A DNA stretch of 64,000 nucleotides from Prevotella sp. tc2-28 (GTDB taxonomy: Bacteria > Bacteroidota > Bacteroidia > Bacteroidales > Bacteroidaceae), in NCBI RefSeq assembly GCF_900107705.1, contig NZ_FNRE01000003.1, positions 62,001 to 126,000 of the forward strand, given 5' to 3'. Position numbers and translations under genes: made by a program. Positions 1-7,901 of this stretch are shown here, in pieces. The notes below the pieces were generated by a model. The model was not told where the DNA came from, searched no databases, and saw only the letters and a program-made list of their open reading frames with translations. How positions within the stretch are numbered: position 1 is the stretch's first letter; each line of letters starts with the position of its first letter.

Positions 1-23
1 TTTTTGAGAAAAGAGATAAAATA

Positions 24-55
24 TTTGGTTAGAAGGATTTTTTTTCTTACCTTTG
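24..55 (+). promoter_or_regulatory. Bacteroidetes-type promoter for L31 gene
   Basis: A TTTG -33 box at 24-27 is followed after 20 bases by TACCTTTG at 48-55, matching the Bacteroidetes TTTG/TAnnTTTG pattern. Transcription would start near 62, leaving a leader of about 45 bases before the L31 start. Confidence 0.75.
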
Positions 56-106
56 CACCCGCTTTTATGCACAATAGACAAGTAACATATAATAATTAAC
101 AAGAAA

Positions 107-361
107 ATGAAAAAAGGTATTCATCCAGACAACTATCGCCCCGTCGTGTTCAAGGACATGTCCAACGGCGATATGTTTCTCTCGAAGTCTACAGCAAAGA
201 CTAACGACACTGTAGAGTTCGAAGGCGAAACTTACCCCGTGGTAAAGATTGAAATTTCGAGCACTTCTCACCCCTTCTACACTGGTAAGAGCAAGCTCGT
301 CGACACCGCTGGTCGTGTTGATAAGTTCATGAGCCGCTACGGTAAGGCTGCGAAGAAATAA
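107..361 (+). CDS. rpmE2: 50S ribosomal protein L31, type B
   Basis: This 84-residue protein is a type B ribosomal protein L31, a component of the large ribosomal subunit. The N-terminal [15 protein letters not shown], the [20 protein letters not shown] block and the overall length match the family. The zinc-binding cysteines of the other L31 class are absent, as expected for type B (C-minus) proteins. It has its own promoter and is followed at once by a strong hairpin terminator, so it is probably monocistronic. Identification is firm. Confidence 0.97.
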   Translation: MKKGIHPDNYRPVVFKDMSNGDMFLSKSTAKTNDTVEFEGETYPVVKIEISSTSHPFYTGKSKLVDTAGRVDKFMSRYGKAAKK

Positions 362-385
362 ATAATTTCAAGCCTAACAAGATTT

Positions 386-432
386 AAGGCGCGTCCGAAG
401 GTAGTTGCATATGCCTTTTGACGCGCCTTTTT
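386..432 (+). terminator. Rho-independent terminator after L31 gene
   Basis: AAGGCGCGTC at 386-395 pairs with GACGCGCCTT at 420-429 and is followed by a short T run. The loop is about 24 bases. Confidence 0.8.
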
Positions 433-458
433 AGCTAATAACAAAAACATCAGCAACT

Positions 459-1409
459 ATGAAGACTAAACAACTTATCTTTCTTTTCGCCTGTGCACTT
501 ACAATGGCTGCCTGTGGTGGTGACGACCCTGTCAACATCCACGGAGACTCCAAGACAACATCCATCAGTGACGACACTAGTGCAAATACCAACAAGAACA
601 CATCTGGTCCCACTGAGGCTCAGACACACTATGAGTTCCCAAAAGTGAAAGGTGGCACAAGCGACATCATAGTACACTCCACCACGAATTATGGAGTGAA
701 CTTTTCTTTGGAGTGGGATCATCAGAAGAAGGCCACACGTTGGGTCTGCTGGGAAGTGAACAGCGAAAACCGCGTTGAGAAATACAGCAGAAATCAGTTA
801 TGGCCCAATGGCGATCCCTGGGCATACGACCCGAAGGTTCCTCAAACCGAGCAACAGGCGACCTATAGCGAACTGAGCAAGAGTTACTACCCAGGCTATA
901 TCCCCGGTGTTCACAAAGAATCAGATTATTTGTATCAGAAAGGCCACATCTGTGCCTCACAAGACCGCATCTATGATAAAGAAGCCAACCAACAGACGTT
1001 TTACATGACAAACATCTACCCGCAGGTAGGCAACTTCAATGGCAAGCTGTGGGCTAAGCTTGAAGGACAGGTACGTTCTTGGGGCAAGAACAGCAACGTG
1101 ATGTATGTCTGCAAAGGAGGCACTATCGACAAGGATAGCGAAATATTAGGATACACCATTGGCAAACACATCATTCCAAAATACTTCTTCATGGCTATTG
1201 TCAGTCAGACGACCAAGGGAGTCAGGGGTATCGCTTTTTGGATGGAGCACCTGAACGAAGACCGTTCTGGCGACCTACTCAGCAAGTATGCCATGAGCAT
1301 CGACGACTTGGAAAGCAAGACCGGAATCGACTTCTTCTGTAATCTTCCAGACGACACAGAGAACAAGGTTGAGGGCACACTGACGCTTAGCGACTGGAAT
1401 CTTCAATAA
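459..1409 (+). CDS. DNA/RNA non-specific endonuclease, lipoprotein
   Basis: A 316-residue exported nuclease of the Serratia/NUC1 beta-beta-alpha-metal family, expected to cut DNA and RNA outside the cytoplasm. The N-terminus is a lipoprotein signal with lipobox MAAC (Cys19), followed by a Ser/Thr/Asp-rich linker to about residue 65. The nuclease domain spans roughly 70-300. The catalytic motif reads QKGHICAS, a variant of the family DRGH motif with the general-base His kept. The following block with the conserved Asn-x-x-P-Q and N-x-x-x-W-x-x-LE pattern carries the metal-binding Asn. It lies downstream of the L31 terminator, and no clear promoter of its own was seen. A role in nucleic-acid scavenging is inferred. 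Confidence 0.88.
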   Translation: MKTKQLIFLFACALTMAACGGDDPVNIHGDSKTTSISDDTSANTNKNTSGPTEAQTHYEFPKVKGGTSDIIVHSTTNYGVNFSLEWDHQKKATRWVCWEVNSENRVEKYSRNQLWPNGDPWAYDPKVPQTEQQATYSELSKSYYPGYIPGVHKESDYLYQKGHICASQDRIYDKEANQQTFYMTNIYPQVGNFNGKLWAKLEGQVRSWGKNSNVMYVCKGGTIDKDSEILGYTIGKHIIPKYFFMAIVSQTTKGVRGIAFWMEHLNEDRSGDLLSKYAMSIDDLESKTGIDFFCNLPDDTENKVEGTLTLSDWNLQ

Positions 1410-1424
1410 AAAAAATTAAAATTC

Positions 1425-1455
1425 TTGGCTATCACAAGGAAATGTTGTATCTTTG
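1425..1455 (+). promoter_or_regulatory. Promoter for glutathione peroxidase-trxB operon
   Basis: TTGG at 1425-1428 and TATCTTTG at 1448-1455 are spaced by 19 bases, a good match to the Bacteroidetes promoter. Confidence 0.75.
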
Positions 1456-1507
1456 GGCAGGCTAATTAACCGAAGATACAACATTTATAATAAATTACAC
1501 ATAAACA

Positions 1508-2059
1508 ATGAAGACTATTTATGATTTCTCTGTCAAAGACAGAAAGGGAAAAGACGTTTCACTGAAAGAGTATGCCAACGAGGTACTGCTGATTGTCAAC
1601 ACAGCCACCAAGTGCGGCTTCACCCCACAGTACGACGAATTGGAAGCATGCTACAAGAAATACCATAGCCAGGGTTTTGAGATTCTCGATTTCCCCTGCA
1701 ACCAGTTCGGACAGCAGGCTCCCGGCACAGACGAGAGCATTCACGAGTTCTGTAAGCTCAACTTCGGCACCGAGTTCCCCCGATTCAAGAAAGTCAAGGT
1801 AAACGGTGAAGATGCCGAGCCACTCTTCAAGTTTCTGCAGGACCAGAAAGGCTTTGCCGGATGGGACCCAGAGCACAACCTGACCCCCATTTTGGACGAT
1901 ATGCTGTCCAAGGTTGACCCTGACTACAAGCAAAAGTCCGATATCAAGTGGAATTTCACCAAGTTCCTCATCAACAAGAAAGGACAGGTTATTGCACGTT
2001 TTGAGCCCACCGAGAAGATGGAGAACATTGAAAAGCAGATTGAGGAACTCTTGAAATAA
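1508..2059 (+). CDS. Glutathione peroxidase family protein
   Basis: A 183-residue cytoplasmic thiol peroxidase of the glutathione peroxidase family. The peroxidatic Cys36 sits in TKCGFTPQY and the FPCNQFG motif holds Cys64 and the tetrad Gln66. The WNFTKF motif supplies the active-site Trp and Asn. There is no selenocysteine. Family members of this type usually take electrons from thioredoxin rather than glutathione. The thioredoxin reductase gene starts two bases after the stop, which supports a thioredoxin-dependent peroxidase unit reducing hydroperoxides. Shared promoter at 1425-1455. Confidence 0.94.
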   Translation: MKTIYDFSVKDRKGKDVSLKEYANEVLLIVNTATKCGFTPQYDELEACYKKYHSQGFEILDFPCNQFGQQAPGTDESIHEFCKLNFGTEFPRFKKVKVNGEDAEPLFKFLQDQKGFAGWDPEHNLTPILDDMLSKVDPDYKQKSDIKWNFTKFLINKKGQVIARFEPTEKMENIEKQIEELLK

Positions 2060-2061
2060 GT

Positions 2062-2997
2062 ATGGAACACGTAAAATGCTTGATTATAGGTAGCGGCCCT
2101 GCAGGCTATACAGCAGCCATCTATGCCAGTCGTGCCAACCTGCATCCCGTTGAATATAGCGGTATGCAACCCGGAGGACAGCTGACTCAGACTACTGAGG
2201 TCGAGAATTTTCCTGGTTATCCTCAGGGAGTTGATGGCAACCAGATGATGATGGACCTCCGGGAGCAGGCCGAGCGTTTTGGTGCAGACATTCGCGACGG
2301 ATCTATCACCAAGGTCGATTTCTCACAACGTCCCTATAAGCTTTGGGCTGAGGATGGCACAGAACTGCAGGCAGATACCGTCATTATCGCCACAGGAGCC
2401 TCAGCCAAGTACCTGGGACTCGACGACGAGCGTAAGTACAATGGACAAGGCGTCAGTGCATGTGCCACCTGCGACGGATTCTTCTATCGCAAGAAGACCG
2501 TAGCCGTGGTTGGTGGTGGCGATACCGCCTGTGAAGATGCCCTCTACCTCAGTGGACTCGCCAAGAAAGTGTACCTGATCGTACGCAAGCCCTTCTTGCG
2601 TGCCTCCAAGGTCATGCAGGATCGTGTCATGCAGGCAGAGAACATCGAAATTCTGTTTGAGCACAACACCCTGGGACTGTTTGGCGAGAACGGCGTAGAA
2701 GGTGCACACCTCGTCAAGCGTAAGGGAGAGCCCGACGAAGAAAAGGTAGACATCGCTATTGACGGTTTCTTCCTCGCCATTGGTCATAAGCCAAACACCG
2801 ACATCTTCAAAGAGTGGCTTGACACCGACGAAGTAGGTTACCTGAAGAAGATTGACGGAACCCCACGCACCAAGCTAGCAGGCATCTTTGTTGCCGGCGA
2901 CTGTGCCGATCCTGTGTATCGTCAGGCTATCAGTGCAGCAGGAACAGGTTGCCAGGCAGCCATCGAAGCCGAGCGCTTCCTATTGGAGAACAGTTAG
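2062..2997 (+). CDS. trxB: Thioredoxin-disulfide reductase
   Basis: A 311-residue NADPH- and FAD-dependent thioredoxin reductase of the low-molecular-weight bacterial type. The FAD-binding GSGPAGYTAAIYA is near residue 10, the redox-active CATC is at 134-137, and the NADPH-binding VVGGGDTACEDA is near 150. The C-terminal FAD motif is GIFVAGDCAD. It follows the peroxidase gene by two bases in one transcript, so the pair forms a peroxide-reducing module. A strong hairpin follows at 3027. Confidence 0.96.
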   Translation: MEHVKCLIIGSGPAGYTAAIYASRANLHPVEYSGMQPGGQLTQTTEVENFPGYPQGVDGNQMMMDLREQAERFGADIRDGSITKVDFSQRPYKLWAEDGTELQADTVIIATGASAKYLGLDDERKYNGQGVSACATCDGFFYRKKTVAVVGGGDTACEDALYLSGLAKKVYLIVRKPFLRASKVMQDRVMQAENIEILFEHNTLGLFGENGVEGAHLVKRKGEPDEEKVDIAIDGFFLAIGHKPNTDIFKEWLDTDEVGYLKKIDGTPRTKLAGIFVAGDCADPVYRQAISAAGTGCQAAIEAERFLLENS

Positions 2998-3022
2998 AGT
3001 ATCACCTTTTGGGATATGCATC

Positions 3023-3171
3023 AAAAAAGCCTCGCTTCCCAGCGAGGCTTTTTACATAAAAAACTAAATTAATCAACCATAAACCTTAACCATTAAAATT
3101 CTATTCTGTAATAGGGAAACCCCTATCAAGTAATTTAAATGAGGAAGAGAATTCTCTAATTCTCTGTTTTT
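3023..3171 (-). ncRNA. Possible small RNA opposite the trxB-regulator gap
   Basis: On the minus strand TACATTTG at 3185-3178 fits the -7 box, and about 150 bases downstream the bidirectional hairpin gives a terminator with a T run. No reading frame of note lies between. The stretch contains a self-complementary AGAGAATTCTCT (about 3146-3157). The -33 region is poor, so this is only a candidate. Confidence 0.25.
3027..3053. terminator. Bidirectional hairpin terminator after trxB
   Basis: AGCCTCGCT (3028-3036) and AGCGAGGCT (3041-3049) form a perfect stem with a four-base loop, flanked by an A run on the left and a T run on the right. It can stop transcripts from either side. Confidence 0.85.
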
Positions 3172-3342
3172 CTGTTGCAAATGTACTACAATTCCATAGC
3201 AAGGGGGTTCACATTCCATTAATTAAGGTTTAAAATTCGTGATTATTACATTTTTTGGAGTATAAATAATGATAATTAAACCAAAATCGTCATTTTAACA
3301 TAAATTTCAAACCTCTTTTTATCATTATTTGTGCAAAAGTTG
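3054..3342. other. AT-rich intergenic region upstream of the regulator
   Basis: About 290 bases without a gene between the trxB terminator and the promoter of the ATPase/AraC regulator. Apart from the candidate small RNA on the minus strand I see only AT-rich sequence with short palindromes. Confidence 0.5.
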
Positions 3343-3350
3343 TAAATTTG
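3343..3350 (+). promoter_or_regulatory. -7 box of the ATPase/AraC regulator gene
   Basis: TAAATTTG followed by CACC. Its place rules out the upstream TTG at 3348 as a start codon and supports the ATG at 3372. Confidence 0.65.
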
Positions 3351-3371
3351 CACCGAACAAATGTACCCATT

Positions 3372-4397
3372 ATGGATATTTTAAACCTTCTACTTATCAT
3401 TATTATTGTTATATTACTCATATATTGCACACGGTTGAAGCTTCGTCAGCCATTGCAAGACCACCCTATTTTGCCCAACAGTGACCTATCCGTAAAGGTC
3501 AGCAATAACGACATCATGCATTGCATCCGTAATACCGCTGTACATTTCAATACATTGATGGAGGAAAATCATTTGGAATTCAGCATCAAATGCAATCCAG
3601 ACAGTATGATGGGATGGACTGATACAGACAAGATAGACAAGATTATCCTGCTATTGCTCTCCGACATGGCCCAACACACCCCTTCAGGCGGCAAAGTCAT
3701 GCTGGAAGCCTCAACCAACACCAAATACGACCATATCACGATTAGTTTCAATGATACAGGATCTAAACTTCCTGGGACAGGACTCACCCTTGTCTCCCAA
3801 TTGGTAAGCCTGCACCACGGAACGCTCAACAGCAACTATTACGAAGGGCATGGTAACTCCATTTATATAGAGCTTCCCATCAAGAAAGAAGCCTACCAGT
3901 TTCAACCAGGCGACAACGAGGCCATATTGCCAACAGAACAACTTTCCACCTTCCACATTCCTAATGACATAGCACTCAACGTGCCAACCATCCAATTGCC
4001 CAAAGATGCCGATATAGACAAGAAGACACTGGAGAGCATCGTGCAAGAGGCATACGAGTCGCCTGACCAGAAATTCCTGCAACGCGCCATCAACTGTGTC
4101 CAGGAGCATATCGACGACAGCGACTACGACCGTGAGACATTTGCAGCTGATATGGGAGCCAGTCCCAGTTCTCTTTATAATAAAATACGTGCCCTTACAG
4201 GCAAGAGCATCACCAATTTCATCCGCGACATCCGCATACAGGCAGCCTGTCGCATGGCCAAGGAAAATCCAGACCTCCGTATCAGCGATATAGCCTACCG
4301 TGTAGGATTCAGGGATCCCAAATACTTCGCCACCTCCTTCAAGCGCGTCATAGGAACCCAGCCTAAGGAGTATTTTGAAAAGCTCAGGGCAGAATAG
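3372..4397 (+). CDS. Membrane-anchored histidine-kinase-ATPase-like/AraC regulator
   Basis: A 341-residue protein starting with one transmembrane helix (residues 2-19), followed by a region resembling a histidine-kinase ATPase domain (about 40-165) and a C-terminal AraC-type double helix-turn-helix (about 235-340). The ATPase part shows an N-box-like LLLSDMAQHTPSGG in which the usual Mg-binding Asn is Asp, and a G-box-like DTGSKLPGTGLTLVSQLV. There is no sensor domain, no phosphorylatable His region and no receiver domain, so it looks like a pared-down hybrid regulator. The HTH is complete (SLYNKIRALTG; ISDIAYRVGFRDPKYF). Whether ATP is bound is unknown. A membrane-tethered transcription factor is the likely role. 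The start was chosen because the -7 box lies just upstream. Confidence 0.75.
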   Translation: MDILNLLLIIIIVILLIYCTRLKLRQPLQDHPILPNSDLSVKVSNNDIMHCIRNTAVHFNTLMEENHLEFSIKCNPDSMMGWTDTDKIDKIILLLLSDMAQHTPSGGKVMLEASTNTKYDHITISFNDTGSKLPGTGLTLVSQLVSLHHGTLNSNYYEGHGNSIYIELPIKKEAYQFQPGDNEAILPTEQLSTFHIPNDIALNVPTIQLPKDADIDKKTLESIVQEAYESPDQKFLQRAINCVQEHIDDSDYDRETFAADMGASPSSLYNKIRALTGKSITNFIRDIRIQAACRMAKENPDLRISDIAYRVGFRDPKYFATSFKRVIGTQPKEYFEKLRAE

Positions 4398-4401
4398 CTG
4401 T

Positions 4402-5826
4402 TTAGAGACCATCATTACGACGCGTCAACCATAGTCCCGTAAAGGTAAACAAGGCATTCAGCATCAGCAGCTCATAGCCAAAACGATAACCCGTCCATTG
4501 CCCTACCCCATAGTCCAGCAGGTAGCATAGCAAGGGCGAGGCGACAGCGATATACGGCACGTAATAGTCGTTAACGACGTATTTTGTCAGCAGTCCGAAT
4601 GCAAACAAGCCCAGCAAAGGCCCATAGGTATACGATGCGATGATATATACTGCATCTATCAGACTGGTGGAGTTGACCGTCTTGAACAGAAGGATAACCA
4701 GAACGAACAATACGCACATAACGATGTGGACGCACTTTCTCAATGCCTCATCATCAGCCCGTTCCTTGATATCCACACAAAAAATCGTCGTCAGCGATGT
4801 CAAGGCAGAGTCAGCACTAGAGAACGATGCCGCCAGAATGCCAAGCACGAAGATGGCTGTGAGAGGTGACAGGTTAGAAGTGAGCGAAATGTATTGAGGC
4901 AGCAAGTCGTCACCCATGACAGGAATGGCTATGCCCTTTTGCTGGTACCACATTACGAGCAACACGCCCAGCGAGAGGAATAGCAAGTTGGCAGGCAGGA
5001 ATGCCAGGCCATAGGTACACATATCTTTCTGGGCTCCCCGTAGCGTCTTACACGTCAGGTTCTTCTGCATCATGTCCTGATCCACCCCCGTCATGACCAA
5101 TACGACGAACACACCACTCAGAAACTGTTTCCAGAAATGCTGTTTCGACACCCAGTCATCCATCACGACGATGCGCGACAGGTCGTTGGCAGCTATGGCA
5201 CGCACCGCTTCCGTCATCGTCATGTCCATATCTGTCACTACCTTATATATAATAAGGAGAAGAGCCGTAAACAGACACACCGTCTGCAACGAGTCCGTCC
5301 ACACCAGTGTCTTGATACCACCCTGTCGCGTGTAGAGCCATATCAGCAGCACCATTCCCATCACCGTAGCCACGAAGGGCACTCCCATCGGTGTTAACAC
5401 AAAATGTTGGAGAATCATGCAGACCACATAGAATCGCACTGCAGCTCCCATCATCTTCGACAACAGGAAGAACGACGCCCCCGTCTTATGCGACCTCCTT
5501 CCCAGTCGCTGAGCCAGATAGCCGTAGATAGACGTCAGGTTCAGCTTATAATAGAGTGGCAGCAGGAGGAAAGCCACCACGACATATCCCAGGATGAAGC
5601 CCATACACATCTGCAGATACGTCATTTGCGTATGAAGCACCATTCCCGGAACCGACACGAAGGTAACACCCGATATCGAGGCACCCACCATGCCGAAGGC
5701 CACCATATACCACGGTGATCGCCTGTCAGCTCTGTAGAACGTCTCGTTGGTTGCCCTACGACCTGTCCACCGACTGATGCCGAACAGCAGCAAAAAATAG
5801 CCCAAAACGATAGCAATCATCATCAT
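4402..5826 (-). CDS. Sodium:solute symporter family transporter
   Basis: A 474-residue inner-membrane protein of the sodium:solute symporter (SSS) family with about 12-13 hydrophobic helices. The N-terminal helix is followed by RRATNETFYRADRRSPWYMV and GMVGASISGVTFVSVPGMV, the family signature around helices 1-2 with sodium-site residues. Substrate cannot be read from sequence. A longer frame reaches 5865, but a TATTTTTG -7 box at 5842-5835 lies inside that extension, so translation must begin at the MMM triplet (5826-5818), giving a transcript with almost no leader. It converges on the AraC-type regulator with four bases between stops. Confidence 0.88.
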   Translation of the reverse strand: MMMIAIVLGYFLLLFGISRWTGRRATNETFYRADRRSPWYMVAFGMVGASISGVTFVSVPGMVLHTQMTYLQMCMGFILGYVVVAFLLLPLYYKLNLTSIYGYLAQRLGRRSHKTGASFFLLSKMMGAAVRFYVVCMILQHFVLTPMGVPFVATVMGMVLLIWLYTRQGGIKTLVWTDSLQTVCLFTALLLIIYKVVTDMDMTMTEAVRAIAANDLSRIVVMDDWVSKQHFWKQFLSGVFVVLVMTGVDQDMMQKNLTCKTLRGAQKDMCTYGLAFLPANLLFLSLGVLLVMWYQQKGIAIPVMGDDLLPQYISLTSNLSPLTAIFVLGILAASFSSADSALTSLTTIFCVDIKERADDEALRKCVHIVMCVLFVLVILLFKTVNSTSLIDAVYIIASYTYGPLLGLFAFGLLTKYVVNDYYVPYIAVASPLLCYLLDYGVGQWTGYRFGYELLMLNALFTFTGLWLTRRNDGL

Positions 5827-5834
5827 AATGGCTG

Positions 5835-5842
5835 CAAAAATA
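5835..5842 (-). promoter_or_regulatory. -7 box of the symporter gene
   Basis: Minus-strand TATTTTTG followed by CAGCC. The ATG at 5826 is nine bases from the end of the box, implying a leaderless or nearly leaderless mRNA. Confidence 0.5.
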
Positions 5843-5884
5843 CAAAAAATTACGCAATTGAACAATAAATTGTAAATTGTAAAT

Positions 5885-5914
5885 TGTCAAATATTAAATT
5901 TATTTGTATCTTTG
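5885..5914 (+). promoter_or_regulatory. Promoter for trpB2
   Basis: TTGT at 5885-5888 and TATCTTTG at 5907-5914 are spaced by 18 bases, with transcription expected near 5921. Confidence 0.65.
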
Positions 5915-5949
5915 CAGTCGGTAATCTCTAACCAACAACAATAAGCAAA

Positions 5950-7311
5950 ATGACAAAACAGAAAAAATTCATTCTCCAAGAGAGCGAGATTCCTACACAG
6001 TGGTACAACATCCAGGCCGACATGCCCAACAAGCCGATGCCGCCTATCCACCCTGCTACCAAGCAGCCCTTAGGCGTCGATGACCTGGCACACATCTTCC
6101 CCCGCGAGTGCTGTGTGCAAGAGTTGGACACTGAACACGCATGGATAGATATTCCGGAAGAAGTGCTCGACAAATACAAATATTACCGTTCTACACCGTT
6201 GGTACGCGCCTATGCCCTTGAAGAGGCCCTGGGCACCCCTGCCCATATCTACTTCAAGAACGAGAGCACCAACCCGTTGGGTTCGCATAAAATCAACTCC
6301 GCCATTCCTCAGTGCTACTATGCCAAGCAGGAAGGCACCACCAACGTCACCACAGAGACCGGTGCCGGCCAGTGGGGTATGGCCCTAAGCTATGCTGCCA
6401 AGCTCTACGGACTGGAGTGTGCCGTCTATCAGGTGAAGATCACGATGCAGCAGAAGCCCTATCGCTCCAGTGTGATGCGCACCTTCGGAGCTGCTGTCAC
6501 CGGTTCTCCTTCCATGTCCACCCGTGCTGGCAAGGACATCATCACCAAGGACCCCACCCATCCTGGCTCTTTGGGAACGGCTATTTCCGAGGCTGTCGAA
6601 CTGGCCACCACCACCCCCAACTGTAAATACACCTTGGGTTCTGTGCTCAACCACGTCGGTCTGCACCAGACCATCATCGGACTGGAGGCTGAGAAGCAGA
6701 TGGCAATGGCAGGCGAATACCCCGATATCGTCATCGGATGCTTTGGCGGTGGCTCCAACTTCGGTGGCATCTCCTTCCCCTTCATGCGCCACAACCTGCT
6801 GGACGGCAAGACCACCGAGTTTATTGCTGCTGAGCCCGACAGTTGTCCGAAGCTCACACGCGGCCAGTTCCGTTACGACTTTGGCGACGAGGCAGGCTAC
6901 ACGCCGTTGCTGCCCATGTTCACGTTGGGCCACAACTTCAAGCCCTCTAACATCCATGCTGGCGGACTGCGCTATCACGGTGCAGGTATGATTATCTCCC
7001 AGCTCATCAAGGACGGTCTGATGCATGGTGTCGACATTCCCCAACTCGAAACCTTCGAGGCAGGTATGCTCTTTGCCCGCACCGAGGGCATTATCCCTGC
7101 TCCCGAGAGCACTCACGCCATTGCGGCTACCATCCGTGAAGCCAAGAAATGCATCGAGACGGGCGAGGAGAAAGTCATCCTCTTCAACCTCTCCGGTCAT
7201 GGCTTGATTGACATGCCTTCTTATGAGTCATACATCAACGGTGACCTGCAGAACTACACCGTCACCGACGAGATGATCGCCCAGAACCTGGCAGAACTCG
7301 ACAAGCAATAA
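5950..7311 (+). CDS. trpB: Tryptophan synthase beta chain-like protein (TrpB2 type)
   Basis: A 453-residue pyridoxal-phosphate enzyme of the TrpB2 branch, which joins indole and serine to make tryptophan. PLP attaches at Lys114 in LGSHKINSA, and the phosphate-binding loop is CFGGGSNFGG near residue 265. The longer N-terminus (to about residue 75) distinguishes it from TrpB1 (about 400 residues). There is no trpA beside it, as is usual for TrpB2, which may act alone as an indole-salvaging synthase. It has its own promoter and terminator, so it is monocistronic. Confidence 0.93.
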   Translation: MTKQKKFILQESEIPTQWYNIQADMPNKPMPPIHPATKQPLGVDDLAHIFPRECCVQELDTEHAWIDIPEEVLDKYKYYRSTPLVRAYALEEALGTPAHIYFKNESTNPLGSHKINSAIPQCYYAKQEGTTNVTTETGAGQWGMALSYAAKLYGLECAVYQVKITMQQKPYRSSVMRTFGAAVTGSPSMSTRAGKDIITKDPTHPGSLGTAISEAVELATTTPNCKYTLGSVLNHVGLHQTIIGLEAEKQMAMAGEYPDIVIGCFGGGSNFGGISFPFMRHNLLDGKTTEFIAAEPDSCPKLTRGQFRYDFGDEAGYTPLLPMFTLGHNFKPSNIHAGGLRYHGAGMIISQLIKDGLMHGVDIPQLETFEAGMLFARTEGIIPAPESTHAIAATIREAKKCIETGEEKVILFNLSGHGLIDMPSYESYINGDLQNYTVTDEMIAQNLAELDKQ

Positions 7312-7329
7312 TCATTCTACGATAAAAGA

Positions 7330-7357
7330 AGCCCGCTCTGTTTGAGCGGGCTTTCTT
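7330..7357. terminator. Shared terminator between trpB2 and hsp20
   Basis: AGCCCGCTC (7330-7338) and GAGCGGGCT (7344-7352) form a nine-base stem with purine and T runs on the two sides, serving both convergent genes. Confidence 0.85.
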
Positions 7358-7361
7358 TGTG

Positions 7362-7787
7362 TTATGCGATATCAATCTGTCGCGAGACCTTCACTTTCTC
7401 CTCTACCAGTTTCGGCAGGTCAACGGTCAGCACACCGTTTTCCACTTTGGCAGAGATCTGCTCCTTGTTGACATCGTCAGGCAGAATCAGCGTCTGCTCG
7501 TATTTTGAGTAACTGAACTCACGACGCAGATAGCGCGTATTCTTGTCCTCCTCCTTATGTTCCTGTTTACTTTCCATCTTGATGATGAGGTTACCCTCGT
7601 CGTTGATGTGTACGTTGAAATCCTCCTTCTTCATGCCCGGGGCAGCTAGCTCCACGGTATAGGCTTTGTCCGATTCCTTTACGTTGATGGCAGGAGCCGT
7701 AGCGTTAGCCTTCGGCATAAAGTCAGCATCAAACAAATCGTTAAACACGGTAGGAATCCAATTGTTTGTTCTCATCATTGGCATCAT
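7362..7787 (-). CDS. Small heat-shock protein, Hsp20/alpha-crystallin family
   Basis: A 141-residue ATP-independent holdase chaperone that binds unfolding proteins. The alpha-crystallin domain covers about 30-130: AAPGMKKEDFNVHINDEGNL, then the typical loop with RREFSYSKYEQTLILPDDV and the GVLTVDLPK core. The N-terminus, PTVFNDLFDADF, is the usual short amphipathic arm. The gene has an unusually strong Shine-Dalgarno site, TAGGAGGT, seven bases before the ATG. No CIRCE-type element was found upstream. Confidence 0.95.
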   Translation of the reverse strand: MMPMMRTNNWIPTVFNDLFDADFMPKANATAPAINVKESDKAYTVELAAPGMKKEDFNVHINDEGNLIIKMESKQEHKEEDKNTRYLRREFSYSKYEQTLILPDDVNKEQISAKVENGVLTVDLPKLVEEKVKVSRQIDIA

Positions 7788-7794
7788 AATTTTT

Positions 7795-7802
7795 ACCTCC
7801 TA
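7795..7802 (-). promoter_or_regulatory. Strong Shine-Dalgarno site of hsp20
   Basis: TAGGAGGT on the minus strand, seven bases upstream of the ATG at 7787. Such sites are rare in this window, where most genes lack them. Confidence 0.75.
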
Positions 7803-7901
7803 ATTATATTTTTATTTGTTACACATGTTGTTTTTTTTCTTGATTGCCTTACGGCTCTCACCCAACCATATGCAACTATGATGCCAATCCGTTTTCGTAT
7901 G

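Noticed and set aside
3348..3371. TTG start for the AraC-type regulator
   Set aside because: The TTG is inside the TAAATTTG promoter box, so it would not be transcribed as a start codon.
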